The notes beneath the pieces were generated by a model. That model was not told the origin of the DNA and searched no databases. It saw only the letters and a program-made list of their open reading frames with translations. From Acidobacteriaceae bacterium (GTDB taxonomy: Bacteria > Acidobacteriota > Terriglobia > Terriglobales > Acidobacteriaceae), in the NCBI GenBank assembly GCA_003165095.1, contig PLSH01000204.1, positions 1 through 10,505 on the forward strand: a DNA stretch of 10,505 bases, written 5' to 3'. The position numbers were made by a program, and so were the translations under genes. Position 1 is the first letter of the stretch. The number at the start of each line of letters is the position of its first letter. This document shows, piece after piece, positions 1 through 7,593 of this stretch.

Positions 1-279
1 CTGCTGATGGGCATCAACGACGTGGCTGTTTCCAGCGGTTCGGCCTGCACCTCGGCAACCCTGGAGCCCTCGTATGTTTTGAAGGCGCTGGGTTTGGGCG
101 ACGACGTGGCGCACAGTTCGATTCGATTCGGGCTGGGGCGCTTCAACACTCAGGCGGAAGTGGATTATGTAGCCGCCAAGGTGATCGACATTGTGAAGAA
201 ACTGCGCCAGCTTTCACCGCTTTACGAGATGGTGCAGGAAGGCATTGATCTGACCAAGATTCAGTGGGCAGCGCACTAA
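1..279 (+). CDS. iscS: Cysteine desulfurase IscS, C-terminal part (5' end outside window)
   Basis: IscS is the PLP-dependent enzyme that converts L-cysteine to alanine and passes persulfide sulfur to IscU and other acceptors in the cytoplasm. Only the last 92 codons are present, and the frame is open from base 1. The segment holds the active-site loop SSGSACTSA with its persulfide-carrying Cys, then [22 protein letters not shown] and the C-terminal LSPLYEM. It ends in IQWAAH, close to the E. coli tail IEWAHH, which helps dock IscU. The length of the loop and its SGSACTSA form are typical of group I (IscS/Nfs1-like) desulfurases rather than SufS. iscU follows after a small ORF, so this is the first visible gene of the isc operon. 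The identification is very secure; only the N-terminal PLP-binding part is unseen. Confidence 0.97.
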   Translation: MLMGINDVAVSSGSACTSATLEPSYVLKALGLGDDVAHSSIRFGLGRFNTQAEVDYVAAKVIDIVKKLRQLSPLYEMVQEGIDLTKIQWAAH

Positions 280-296
280 AGCTAATGGAGCCGGAG

Positions 297-554
297 ATGA
301 AGAAGCGGATGAGTTGGGCGGCGGCCGGGCTGATTTTGCTGCTGATGACGGCGCTTCAATTTGTCCTGGATCTGGGGTTTAGTTCGACATTCCGAAATGA
401 GGTGGGATCGATTCACTCGGATTTCTGGCTGATTATTGTCCCCAGCGATCTGGTCGCAAACACAATCCTGGCCGTGGCGATGCGATTCGTTTACAACCGT
501 TTAACGTGCAAGGACCGGGCAGGTTCTCAAGGGCATCAAATCGAACGAGGTTGA
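297..554 (+). CDS. Small two-helix membrane protein between iscS and iscU, not recognised
   Basis: I do not recognise this 85-residue protein. It starts with a positive patch (MKKR), followed by a hydrophobic helix at about residues 8-26 rich in Leu, Ala and Ile. A short polar loop follows, then a second hydrophobic stretch at about residues 44-65 (from FWLIIVP to AMRFVY) and a polar, basic tail. This suggests a hairpin-like inner-membrane protein. The ATG at 297 is preferred because GGAG at 287-290 lies six bases upstream. An ATG at 285 and a GTG at 264 (overlapping the iscS end) are possible earlier starts. It has no cysteines in its hydrophobic core and no Fe-S motif; the single Cys is in the tail. 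It sits 17 bases after the iscS stop and is co-directional, so it is probably co-transcribed. It is not part of the standard isc gene set. A chance ORF cannot be excluded, but the paired helices argue for a real protein. Confidence 0.6.
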   Translation: MKKRMSWAAAGLILLLMTALQFVLDLGFSSTFRNEVGSIHSDFWLIIVPSDLVANTILAVAMRFVYNRLTCKDRAGSQGHQIERG

Positions 555-560
555 ATTTCT

Positions 561-585
561 GATTCGGCGGCCTGGTTGCCGAATC
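561..585 (+). promoter_or_regulatory. Perfect 8-bp hairpin ahead of iscU
   Basis: GATTCGGC (561-568) pairs exactly with GCCGAATC (578-585) around a 9-base loop, and G-T pairs could extend the stem. No T-tract follows, so it is not a typical intrinsic terminator. It lies in the spacer between the small membrane ORF and iscU. An mRNA-processing or partial-attenuation role is possible but only inferred. Confidence 0.45.
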
Positions 586-597
586 AAATAAGAAATA

Positions 598-617
598 CGC
601 GGCTTCCCCGCGGGAGG
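598..617 (+). promoter_or_regulatory. iscU ribosome-binding site with a short overlapping hairpin
   Basis: The Shine-Dalgarno sequence GGGAGG at 612-617 lies eight bases before the iscU ATG at 626. CGCGG (598-602) can pair with CCGCG (608-612) around CTTCC, which touches the first base of the Shine-Dalgarno. The ribosome site itself is clear; a regulatory role for the 5-bp stem is speculative. Confidence 0.5.
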
Positions 618-625
618 ACAGAAAA

Positions 626-1048
626 ATGGCATACAGCGACAAGGTAATCGACCACTACAATAACCCGCGCAACGTGGGCCAACTGGACAAGAGCTCGGCG
701 GAAGTTGGCACGGGCCTGGTGGGCGCGCCGGAGTGCGGCGACGTGATGCGGCTACAGATCCGCGTGAACCCGGAGACGCAGGTGATCGAAGAGGCGAAGT
801 TCAAGACCTTTGGCTGCGGTTCGGCGATTGCAAGCTCTTCGCTGGCCACCGAGTGGATCAAGGGCCGGACCGTGGACGACGCGTTGGCGATCAAGAACAC
901 CGACATTGTGAAAGAACTGTCGCTGCCGCCAGTGAAGATTCACTGTTCGGTGTTGGCCGAGGATGCGATTCGCGCGGCTATCGGCGACTGGAAAAAGAAG
1001 AACGGCGTTGCGGAAGCTGCACCGGTAGCAGTCGCCACAGCGCAGTAA
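626..1048 (+). CDS. iscU: Fe-S cluster scaffold protein IscU
   Basis: IscU is the scaffold on which [2Fe-2S] and [4Fe-4S] clusters are built from IscS sulfur. The 140-residue protein follows E. coli IscU almost throughout. It opens with MAYSDKVIDHYNNPRNVG and carries the three cluster cysteines: C37 in GAPECGDVM (with D39), C64 in KTFGCGSAIASSS, and C107 in KIHCSVLAEDAI, next to H106. The HscA recognition motif LPPVK is at residues 100-104, matching the hscBA genes downstream. Residue 36 is Glu where E. coli has Ala. Residue 109 is Val, at the site where eukaryotic proteins have Met. An Ala/Val-rich tail of about 12 residues extends beyond the usual C-terminus. The start at 626 is supported by GGGAGG eight bases upstream and by the conserved N-terminus. 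Confidence 0.98.
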   Translation: MAYSDKVIDHYNNPRNVGQLDKSSAEVGTGLVGAPECGDVMRLQIRVNPETQVIEEAKFKTFGCGSAIASSSLATEWIKGRTVDDALAIKNTDIVKELSLPPVKIHCSVLAEDAIRAAIGDWKKKNGVAEAAPVAVATAQ

Positions 1049-1063
1049 TTTTTGGCCTGCGGC

Positions 1064-1104
1064 TTCCCACCCTTGCGCCACAACGGAGCGCAAGGATGGG
1101 GCAC
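1064..1104 (+). repeat. Palindromic intergenic repeat, copy 1 (iscU-iscA spacer)
   Basis: A long imperfect inverted repeat: CCCACCCTTGCGC (1066-1078) and GCGCAAGGATGGG (1088-1100) pair at 12 of 13 positions around a 9-base loop. The element begins TTCCCAC and ends TGGGGCAC, the same ends and orientation as the element at 4795-4826, while the inner stem differs. It resembles a REP/MITE-like extragenic palindrome. It lacks a T-tract, so I do not call it a terminator, though the stem could affect transcript stability or processing inside the operon. Confidence 0.7.
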
Positions 1105-1151
1105 GGATTATGTGCGGAATGTCCAGGCCGGGGTTTATGGAGCGAGCAAGA

Positions 1152-1592
1152 ATGTCAAACATGGTGACAATCGAATCGAAGCCTCCCGAGGGCGCATTTG
1201 CAGCTCCGGCCGACGCCAAGCCGGTAACGGCTGCCGGCACGCCCGGATCTGGCGCGCCTGGCCAGGGTTTGCAGGTGACGGAGCGGGCCATCAAGCGGAT
1301 TCGCGCGGCGATGGCCAAGGAGGGCGTCTCGCCAGAAGAGGGCGGGTTGCGCCTTGGCGTGATGGGCGGGGGCTGCTCGGGGCTCTCCTATTCGATCAAG
1401 TTCGACACGCGGCCCCGCGAGCGCGACCGCATCTATGTGTTCGACGGCGTGCGGGTCTTCGTCGACCCCAAATCATTTCTTTATCTCCACGGCATGACGC
1501 TGGATTACGAAGAGACCTTGATGCGGCAGGGATTCAACTTCATCAATCCGAACTCCAAGCACTCCTGCGGCTGTGGTTCGTCTTTCTCATAA
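1152..1592 (+). CDS. iscA: A-type Fe-S carrier protein (IscA/ErpA family)
   Basis: A-type carriers accept clusters from IscU and deliver them to apoproteins. The 146-residue form chosen here has all three family cysteines: C75 in GGGCSGLSY, and C139 and C141 in HSCGCGSSF at the C-terminus. The folded domain starts near residue 40 (LQVTERAIKRI) and has the usual length of about 107 residues. The first 39 residues are an Ala/Pro/Gly-rich, probably disordered extension that E. coli IscA lacks. The ATG at 1152 is preferred because GGAG at 1139-1142 lies nine bases upstream. ATGs at 1110 and 1137 would lengthen the tail, and one at 1161 would shorten it. The C-terminal CGCGSSF resembles ErpA more than E. 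coli IscA (CGCGESF), so the symbol is given from operon position. It lies between iscU and hscB, separated from iscU by a palindromic repeat. Confidence 0.93.
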   Translation: MSNMVTIESKPPEGAFAAPADAKPVTAAGTPGSGAPGQGLQVTERAIKRIRAAMAKEGVSPEEGGLRLGVMGGGCSGLSYSIKFDTRPRERDRIYVFDGVRVFVDPKSFLYLHGMTLDYEETLMRQGFNFINPNSKHSCGCGSSFS

Positions 1593-1616
1593 ATGGATCG
1601 CGCGTAAGGTTGAATC

Positions 1617-2309
1617 ATGCTGAAAGTTCTGGATTCCGCAGTACCCGTTGCATGCTGGTCGTGTTCCGTGGCTCGCAATGAGTCGACGCTATTCTGTCCG
1701 CATTGCAGCAAGATCCAGCCGCCTCCTGGCGGCGATTATTTTTCTGTGTTCGGGATCGAGCCGCGATTGAACCTTGACCTTGCCGCGCTGGAAGGCGAGT
1801 TTCATCGTCTGAGCCGCAAGCTGCACCCCGATCGATTTGTCCGCGCACAAGAAGCCGAACGGCAATGGAGCCTGGCGGACACGGCGCTTTTGAACGACGC
1901 CTATCGCACTCTCAAAGAGCCGCTGCGGCGCACCGAGTATCTGCTCAAATTGCGCGGCGCGGAGATTGGCGAAGAGCACAGCGGCAAGGATCGTCGCGAC
2001 CCCTCACGAGCGCCGGCCGATTTGCTGGAAGAAGTTTTCGACCTGAACATGCAGCTGGAAGAGATGCGCATGTCACGGCAGATAGGCGAGACCGATTCTT
2101 TGCTGGAAAAAGAATTGGGCGAAGCGAAGACGAAATTCGAAGGCCTGCTGGCCGAAGTGGACCGCGAATTGCGCGTCCAGTGGCAGGCGTGGGATGAAGG
2201 CGATGACGCTGCTCGCAGGACCGCGCAGAACACGATGGTTTCTCTGCTGGACCGGCGGCGCTATCTCAGCAACCTGGTCCGCGACGTAACCGAGACCCTG
2301 GGAGTTTAA
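1617..2309 (+). CDS. hscB: J-domain co-chaperone HscB with N-terminal zinc ribbon
   Basis: HscB brings IscU to the Hsp70 HscA and stimulates its ATPase. The 230-residue protein has three parts. Residues 13-30 hold four cysteines (CWSC, then CPHC), arranged like a zinc ribbon. Residues about 40-112 form the J-domain, beginning DYFSVFGI, with the essential HPD at 70-72 and [13 protein letters not shown]. Residues about 130-226 are the C-terminal helical domain that binds IscU ([15 protein letters not shown], then [11 protein letters not shown]). E. coli HscB (171 residues) lacks the cysteine module; animal HSC20 has one with the same CWxC start. The insert [15 protein letters not shown] lies between the J-domain and the helical domain. 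The ATG at 1617 follows TAAGGT (1605-1610) by six bases, and keeping it retains the whole ribbon. The gene is 24 bases after iscA and 10 before hscA. Confidence 0.96.
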   Translation: MLKVLDSAVPVACWSCSVARNESTLFCPHCSKIQPPPGGDYFSVFGIEPRLNLDLAALEGEFHRLSRKLHPDRFVRAQEAERQWSLADTALLNDAYRTLKEPLRRTEYLLKLRGAEIGEEHSGKDRRDPSRAPADLLEEVFDLNMQLEEMRMSRQIGETDSLLEKELGEAKTKFEGLLAEVDRELRVQWQAWDEGDDAARRTAQNTMVSLLDRRRYLSNLVRDVTETLGV

Positions 2310-2319
2310 GCGAAGGAAT

Positions 2320-4263
<1,944 letters not shown>

Positions 4264-4271
4264 GAAGCTGA

Positions 4272-4326
4272 GTTAGCGGCGCCTGGCGCCAGTTAGCCAG
4301 GCTTCGCGTGTGTTAGCAGGGTTAGC
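4272..4326 (+). repeat. Four GTTAGC repeats, the first three on a 20-base period, with a hairpin
   Basis: GTTAGC occurs at 4272, 4292, 4312 and 4321 in the hscA-fdx spacer; the first three copies are exactly 20 bases apart. Between the first two is GGCGCCTGGCGCC (4278-4290). GCCTGGC (4281-4287) can pair with GCCAGGC (4296-4302) across 8 bases. No T-tract follows, so this is not a clear terminator. It could be a binding site, a decayed duplication or an mRNA structure; the function is unknown. Confidence 0.5.
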
Positions 4327-4350
4327 GAGTCCACGGCCGGGCAAAGTGGC

Positions 4351-4357
4351 AAGGAGG
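4351..4357 (+). promoter_or_regulatory. Strong Shine-Dalgarno that decides the fdx start
   Basis: AAGGAGG is the best ribosome site in the window. It is two bases from the ATG at 4360 but eight bases from the ATG at 4366. The second spacing is the normal one, so translation most likely begins at 4366. Confidence 0.75.
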
Positions 4358-4365
4358 CAATGGCG

Positions 4366-4779
4366 ATGAGTGAGATGAAGCAGACGAATATTCCGCCGGA
4401 GAAAATGGTGCGGGTCACTTTTCTTCCCGAGGACAAGACGGTCGAGTTTGAATTCGGGACGTTGCCATACGATCATCACGGCAAGCCGATGTCGTTTCTT
4501 GACGTGGCGGAGAACTTCAACATTTTTCTCGACCACGCCTGTGGAGGTGTTTGCGCCTGCACCACGTGCCACCTGTGGATCAAGGATCAAACGGGTATCA
4601 GCGAGGCGGACGACGACGAGATCGACCGGATGGACATGGCGGCGGATCAGCAGTTGAACTCGCGGCTGGGCTGTCAGGCGGTGATTACGCGCCCCGGCGA
4701 CTACGTGGTGGAGATTCCGAAGTGGAACCGCAACTATACTTCTGAGGGAAAGCCGCTGGCCATGGCGGAGCAGAAATAG
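4366..4779 (+). CDS. fdx: ISC-type [2Fe-2S] ferredoxin Fdx
   Basis: Fdx is the adrenodoxin-like ferredoxin that supplies electrons for sulfur reduction and reductive cluster coupling on IscU/IscS. The 137-residue protein has the diagnostic pattern HACGGVCACTTCHLW, followed by RLGCQAVI. The cluster ligands are inferred as C59, C65, C68 and C103, with C63 as the conserved non-ligand cysteine also present in E. coli Fdx. The acidic helix SEADDDEIDRMD (79-90) matches the partner-docking region of the family, and VVEIPKW is the typical C-terminal strand. It is longer than E. coli Fdx (111) because of an N-terminal extension of about 13 residues and a loop DHHGKP near residue 36. The start at 4366 is chosen from the Shine-Dalgarno spacing; 4360 would add two residues. 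A repeat-bearing spacer of about 100 bases separates it from hscA. Confidence 0.96.
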   Translation: MSEMKQTNIPPEKMVRVTFLPEDKTVEFEFGTLPYDHHGKPMSFLDVAENFNIFLDHACGGVCACTTCHLWIKDQTGISEADDDEIDRMDMAADQQLNSRLGCQAVITRPGDYVVEIPKWNRNYTSEGKPLAMAEQK

Positions 4780-4794
4780 GCCAATGTGCATTTA

Positions 4795-4826
4795 TTCCCA
4801 CATCTCAAAAGCGAGATGTGGGGCAC
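4795..4826 (+). repeat. Palindromic intergenic repeat, copy 2 (fdx-iscX spacer)
   Basis: A perfect 10-bp inverted repeat: CCCACATCTC (4797-4806) pairs with GAGATGTGGG (4813-4822) around AAAAGC. It starts TTCCCAC and ends TGGGGCAC, as in the copy at 1064-1104 and in the same orientation, but with a different inner stem and a shorter loop. No T-tract follows the stem. It looks like a second member of a family of small extragenic palindromes placed inside the isc operon. Confidence 0.7.
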
Positions 4827-4863
4827 CCGCACCCAGCAACAATCGGATAACAACGAGGGAATG

Positions 4864-5082
4864 ATGCCGCGCGAGATACTGTGGACCGACTCCGAAGAGA
4901 TCGGCATTCAATTGCAGGAGAAGTATCCGGAGGTGGATCCGCTCACGGTCCGCTTCACCGATCTGCACCGGTACGTTGTGGAATTGGCGGGCTTCGCCGA
5001 CGATCCGGCAACGGCGAACGAGTCGCGGCTGGAGGCCATTCAGATGGCCTGGCATGGGGAGTACGAAGACGCGAATGGTTAA
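4864..5082 (+). CDS. iscX: Fe-S assembly protein IscX
   Basis: IscX is a small acidic protein that binds IscS near the frataxin (CyaY) site, binds iron weakly and tunes cluster synthesis. The 72-residue product matches E. coli IscX (66 residues) along its length: LWTDSEEIG at the N-terminus, YPEVDPLTVRFTDLHRYV in the middle, and DDPATANESRLEAIQMAWHGEYED at the end, written here in parts. The acidic surface residues typical of the family are kept. The ATG at 4864 is preferred because GAGG at 4855-4858 lies five bases upstream. The adjacent ATG at 4861 would add one Met. A GTG at 4786 would add an unrelated leader translated from the palindromic repeat and is rejected. It is the last gene of the operon and ends 28 bases from the end of a convergent gene. 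Confidence 0.95.
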   Translation: MPREILWTDSEEIGIQLQEKYPEVDPLTVRFTDLHRYVVELAGFADDPATANESRLEAIQMAWHGEYEDANG

Positions 5083-5110
5083 CCCGAGAGGCTGCGCCGC
5101 GCGGATGGAA

Positions 5111-6091
5111 TCACACTGATTCGATGGCGTGGATGCCGGCCGCAACTTCGCCGGCGAGGGGTTCAAGATCGGGATAGAACAAGCGCCGCTCACGAGCCGG
5201 CAACTGGTCCAGTAGATCGGAATAGGGCAGAGCCTCGCACCCTGCGAAGGCGGGAAAACCGGCGGCATCGGCCATTCTGCAACTTACCTTGATTAACTCC
5301 GCCAGCCCCCATGCGTCGCCGGTTTGCCGCGGAGCATGATGGTCGAGGACGACCGCATCGAAGTCGGAGGGTAGCTTCCAATCGGCAATGAGCCGCTGCC
5401 CGGTCTCGCAATGGTTCCAGCCGAACAACTCCCGTTCACACTCAAGAATGCCGTCGGCGGGCCCGGTTCGCGTGTCCAGCAGGGCAGCGTATTCGCTGGG
5501 CTGAATGACGGACAGTGCGATACGGCCGATGTCGTGCAGGATTCCGGATGTAAAGGCCGTGTCCTTATCGATGAACCCGGTGGAGGCCAGGCGTTGTGCG
5601 ACGATGGCGCAGGCCAGGTTATGACGCCAGAGATTTCGCATGGCGGGCCGATTCATGGACTTTCCCAGGTAGGCTCTGACACCGACCGTGATGCACATGC
5701 CCTGAAGGGTGTCTGCCCCGAGGACGGCGATGGCCTGCATGATGCTGCTGGCGGGATAGCGGGGCGCATAGAGCAGAGAATTGGCGACGGTGAGGACCTC
5801 ACTGGCGAAGGCCGGGTCAGAGGAGATCAGGTCGCAGAGTTGATTCAACTGCACGTTCTCATTGTTGGCCAACTGCAGAACCCTGACGGCAACCTGAGGA
5901 AATGGAGGCAGGCGCAGATGGGCCCAGGGAAGATTGGCCAGCTTCCCGGTTTGTGCTTCAGCTTGCACCGTCGGAGCCCCCTTTTTCGTCAGCATTTTCG
6001 AATTGAGTGAAGATCGAGTCATTTTCATGCGGCGATCGAGTGCGCGCCGGCGACGCGCGTTGATCGCCGTAATTAGATTGTCGGCAGGCAT
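5111..6091 (-). CDS. HDOD-domain signalling protein
   Basis: HDOD proteins are relatives of HD-GYP/HD phosphohydrolases, mostly without shown catalysis, that occur in bacterial signalling and regulation. The 326-residue protein has one HDOD domain at about residues 54-255. It starts LPPFPQVAVRVLQLANN and contains LISSDPAFASEVLTVANS, the conserved AIAVLGADTLQGM, LWRHNLACA (H157), ILHDIGR (H186, D187) and LDHHAP (H251, H252). The several retained histidines leave metal binding possible, but no GYP motif is seen. No receiver, GGDEF or other partner domain is attached. The first 50 residues are basic and low-complexity. The ATG at 6091 has no clear Shine-Dalgarno, and starts at residues 22 or 24 (6028 or 6022) are equally possible. 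It is a single gene, convergent with iscX and divergent from the ARPP-1 gene, with no visible link to Fe-S assembly. Confidence 0.88.
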   Translation of the reverse strand: MPADNLITAINARRRRALDRRMKMTRSSLNSKMLTKKGAPTVQAEAQTGKLANLPWAHLRLPPFPQVAVRVLQLANNENVQLNQLCDLISSDPAFASEVLTVANSLLYAPRYPASSIMQAIAVLGADTLQGMCITVGVRAYLGKSMNRPAMRNLWRHNLACAIVAQRLASTGFIDKDTAFTSGILHDIGRIALSVIQPSEYAALLDTRTGPADGILECERELFGWNHCETGQRLIADWKLPSDFDAVVLDHHAPRQTGDAWGLAELIKVSCRMADAAGFPAFAGCEALPYSDLLDQLPARERRLFYPDLEPLAGEVAAGIHAIESV

Positions 6092-6290
6092 GGCCGCATT
6101 CTCTAGCCGAAATCGTTGCAGGGCGGGCGTTGGCTGACCGAATGCGAGGCGCGACCGAAGCGGGACCTGGAGACATTAGGAATCTGAAAGATTGCGAAGG
6201 GCGCGGGAGCAGACCTGAATTCAGAAAATTCCAAGAAACGAAGCAAGAAAACCTGCAAGAAAGCGGAGAAAGGGCGTTCCTGATGCAGTG

Positions 6291-6312
6291 GCCGGCTTAT
6301 TTCATTGCCGGC
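6291..6312 (+). promoter_or_regulatory. GCCGGC hairpin just before the ARPP-1 gene
   Basis: GCCGGC at 6291-6296 and at 6307-6312 can pair across an A/T-rich 10-base loop, and the second arm abuts the Shine-Dalgarno at 6313-6319. Each arm is also self-palindromic, so a protein site or chance is equally possible. The rest of the 6092-6324 divergent spacer must contain promoters for both flanking genes, but I see no convincing -35/-10 pair; bases 6215-6270 are purine-rich. Confidence 0.3.
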
Positions 6313-6319
6313 AGAGGAG
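6313..6319 (+). promoter_or_regulatory. Shine-Dalgarno fixing the ARPP-1 protein start
   Basis: AGAGGAG lies five bases before the ATG at 6325. That ATG also begins a signal peptide, so this site decides against the in-frame TTG at 6130, which would place 65 non-signal residues first. Confidence 0.75.
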
Positions 6320-6324
6320 CGTCC

Positions 6325-7587
6325 ATGAAGAATGCTGGCAGGATTGGGTTAGCTGCGGCGTTGGTTTTTGCACTGGCTGCGTTTCAACACGGCAACGAGG
6401 TGAAGGCGGCCGGAGGGCCGGCGGAATCGGAGGGTGGTTACCGGGTTCTGGCGCCAATTGAGAGCGGCAATCTTCTGCTATTTCCGGTGGTGCGGTCGGG
6501 CGGCAAGGCTTCCGGCGAGACACCGTTTATTACGCTGGACGAAGGCATCAGGAGCGGCGAAGTTGAGGTGACAGAGGCGGGGAAGGTGGGGGGACTGGTG
6601 CGGCCGCGGGGAACCATCGGCGTTCCGCCTTATCAGTATGACCGTTTCCGCGGAGCTCCCGAACCGCAGAATGAAAATTCGCGGGGCGACCAGGTGAATA
6701 CGCTGGTGCTGGTCAATCACTCCAAGCGGCCGTTGCTGCTGCTGGCTGGGGAGATTGTGACCGGCGGCAAGCAGGATCGGGTGATTGCGAAGGACCGGAT
6801 TGTGCCAGTGGATGCCGATCCGATCGATCTTTCGGTGTTCTGCATAGAGCCGGGGCGCTGGACGGAGAGTTCCCCGACATTTGGCGCGGCGGCCAAGGCG
6901 CCGGCGAACGGATTCATGGTGCAGCCGGCGGTGCGCGAACAGGCGATGGTTGCGAAGGACCAGCAGCAGGTGTGGAATTCAGTGCGCGGAGCCATTGCGC
7001 AGATGGAGGTTGCCGCTGCGCCGTCCGCCTCACGGACGGTGACCGCGGGAAGTATGGCGAATATAGCGTCCTCAGGCAACATTGGCACCAGCAGCTATGC
7101 CAAGGAGATGGAAAGCAGCGCAGTGAGCGAGAAGGTGGATGAGGCTGCGCCGGTGATCGAGGCGCGGGAGCAGGTGCTGGCCAAACTGCGCGACGAACAC
7201 GCGATCGGCGTGGTGGTAGCAGTCCGCGGCGAGATTGTGTGGGCCGACCTGTTTACTGATACCGACCTTCTGTCACGCTATTGGACCAAGCTGGTGCGCT
7301 CTTACGCAGCCGAAAGCCTTACTGAACACGGGACGAACGCGGCTCCAAACATGGCCGATGCGCAGCATTATCTCGACGCGCCTGCAAGCGGCAGAGAAGA
7401 CAGCGAGGGCGATGTGGGGGTTTACCGTTATAGCGAGTTTCACAGCCGGGGGACGGAGACGTTTGTGCTGGAGTCGCTGTTGCCGGGAACCGGATACGAG
7501 GTTCACATCAGCAAGATGAAGCTGAGAGGCGCGGAAGAGCGGGTTGCGAAGCCGCTTTCAAACGTCAGGCCCTTGCCGCAGTGGTAG
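6325..7587 (+). CDS. Exported ARPP-1/DUF6569-domain protein, function unknown
   Basis: The 420-residue protein begins with a signal peptide: KNAGR, then a hydrophobic core LAAALVFALAAF, with probable cleavage near VKA (26-28). The rest resembles the ARPP-1 (DUF6569) domain. YRVLAPIESGNLLLFPV is at 39-55, TPFITLDEGI at 66-75, VLVNHSKRPLLLLAGEIVTGGKQDR at 128-152 (seen as adjoining short motifs), the DRIVPVDA strand, then CIEPGRW at 173-179. The later part has IGVVVAVRGEIVWADLF and YWTKLVRSYAAESL, also typical. A Ser/Ala-rich, probably flexible stretch lies at about residues 228-270. No catalytic motif is recognisable, and the domain's biochemical role is not established. It should act in the periplasm or outside the cell. 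There is no evident lipobox or membrane anchor after the signal. It stands alone on this strand and ends six bases from the end of the convergent membrane-protein gene. Confidence 0.85.
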   Translation: MKNAGRIGLAAALVFALAAFQHGNEVKAAGGPAESEGGYRVLAPIESGNLLLFPVVRSGGKASGETPFITLDEGIRSGEVEVTEAGKVGGLVRPRGTIGVPPYQYDRFRGAPEPQNENSRGDQVNTLVLVNHSKRPLLLLAGEIVTGGKQDRVIAKDRIVPVDADPIDLSVFCIEPGRWTESSPTFGAAAKAPANGFMVQPAVREQAMVAKDQQQVWNSVRGAIAQMEVAAAPSASRTVTAGSMANIASSGNIGTSSYAKEMESSAVSEKVDEAAPVIEAREQVLAKLRDEHAIGVVVAVRGEIVWADLFTDTDLLSRYWTKLVRSYAAESLTEHGTNAAPNMADAQHYLDAPASGREDSEGDVGVYRYSEFHSRGTETFVLESLLPGTGYEVHISKMKLRGAEERVAKPLSNVRPLPQW

Positions 7588-7593
7588 CCCGGT

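Noticed and set aside
1066..1100. Hairpin read as a rho-independent terminator after iscU
   Set aside because: The stem is strong but no T-tract follows, it lies within an operon, and its ends match the second repeat, so a dispersed palindrome explains it better.
752..1318. 188-codon minus-strand frame spanning the iscU end and iscA start
   Set aside because: It overlaps two conserved genes and the palindromic repeat, and its translation is low-complexity without a domain.
1052..1681. 209-codon plus-strand frame overlapping iscA
   Set aside because: It is frame-shifted with respect to iscA, whose three cysteines and fold are conserved; the product here is Arg/Gly-rich and resembles nothing.
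4786..4863. GTG start at 4786 for iscX
   Set aside because: The added residues are translated from the palindromic repeat and match nothing in IscX; GAGG before 4864 fits the normal start.
5411..6010. 199-codon open frame on the plus strand opposite the HDOD gene
   Set aside because: It is a Gly/Asp/Gln-rich shadow without motifs; the minus strand has clear HDOD signatures.
6130..6324. Upstream TTG start adding 65 residues to the ARPP-1 protein
   Set aside because: It would bury the signal peptide, and the ATG at 6325 has AGAGGAG at the right distance.
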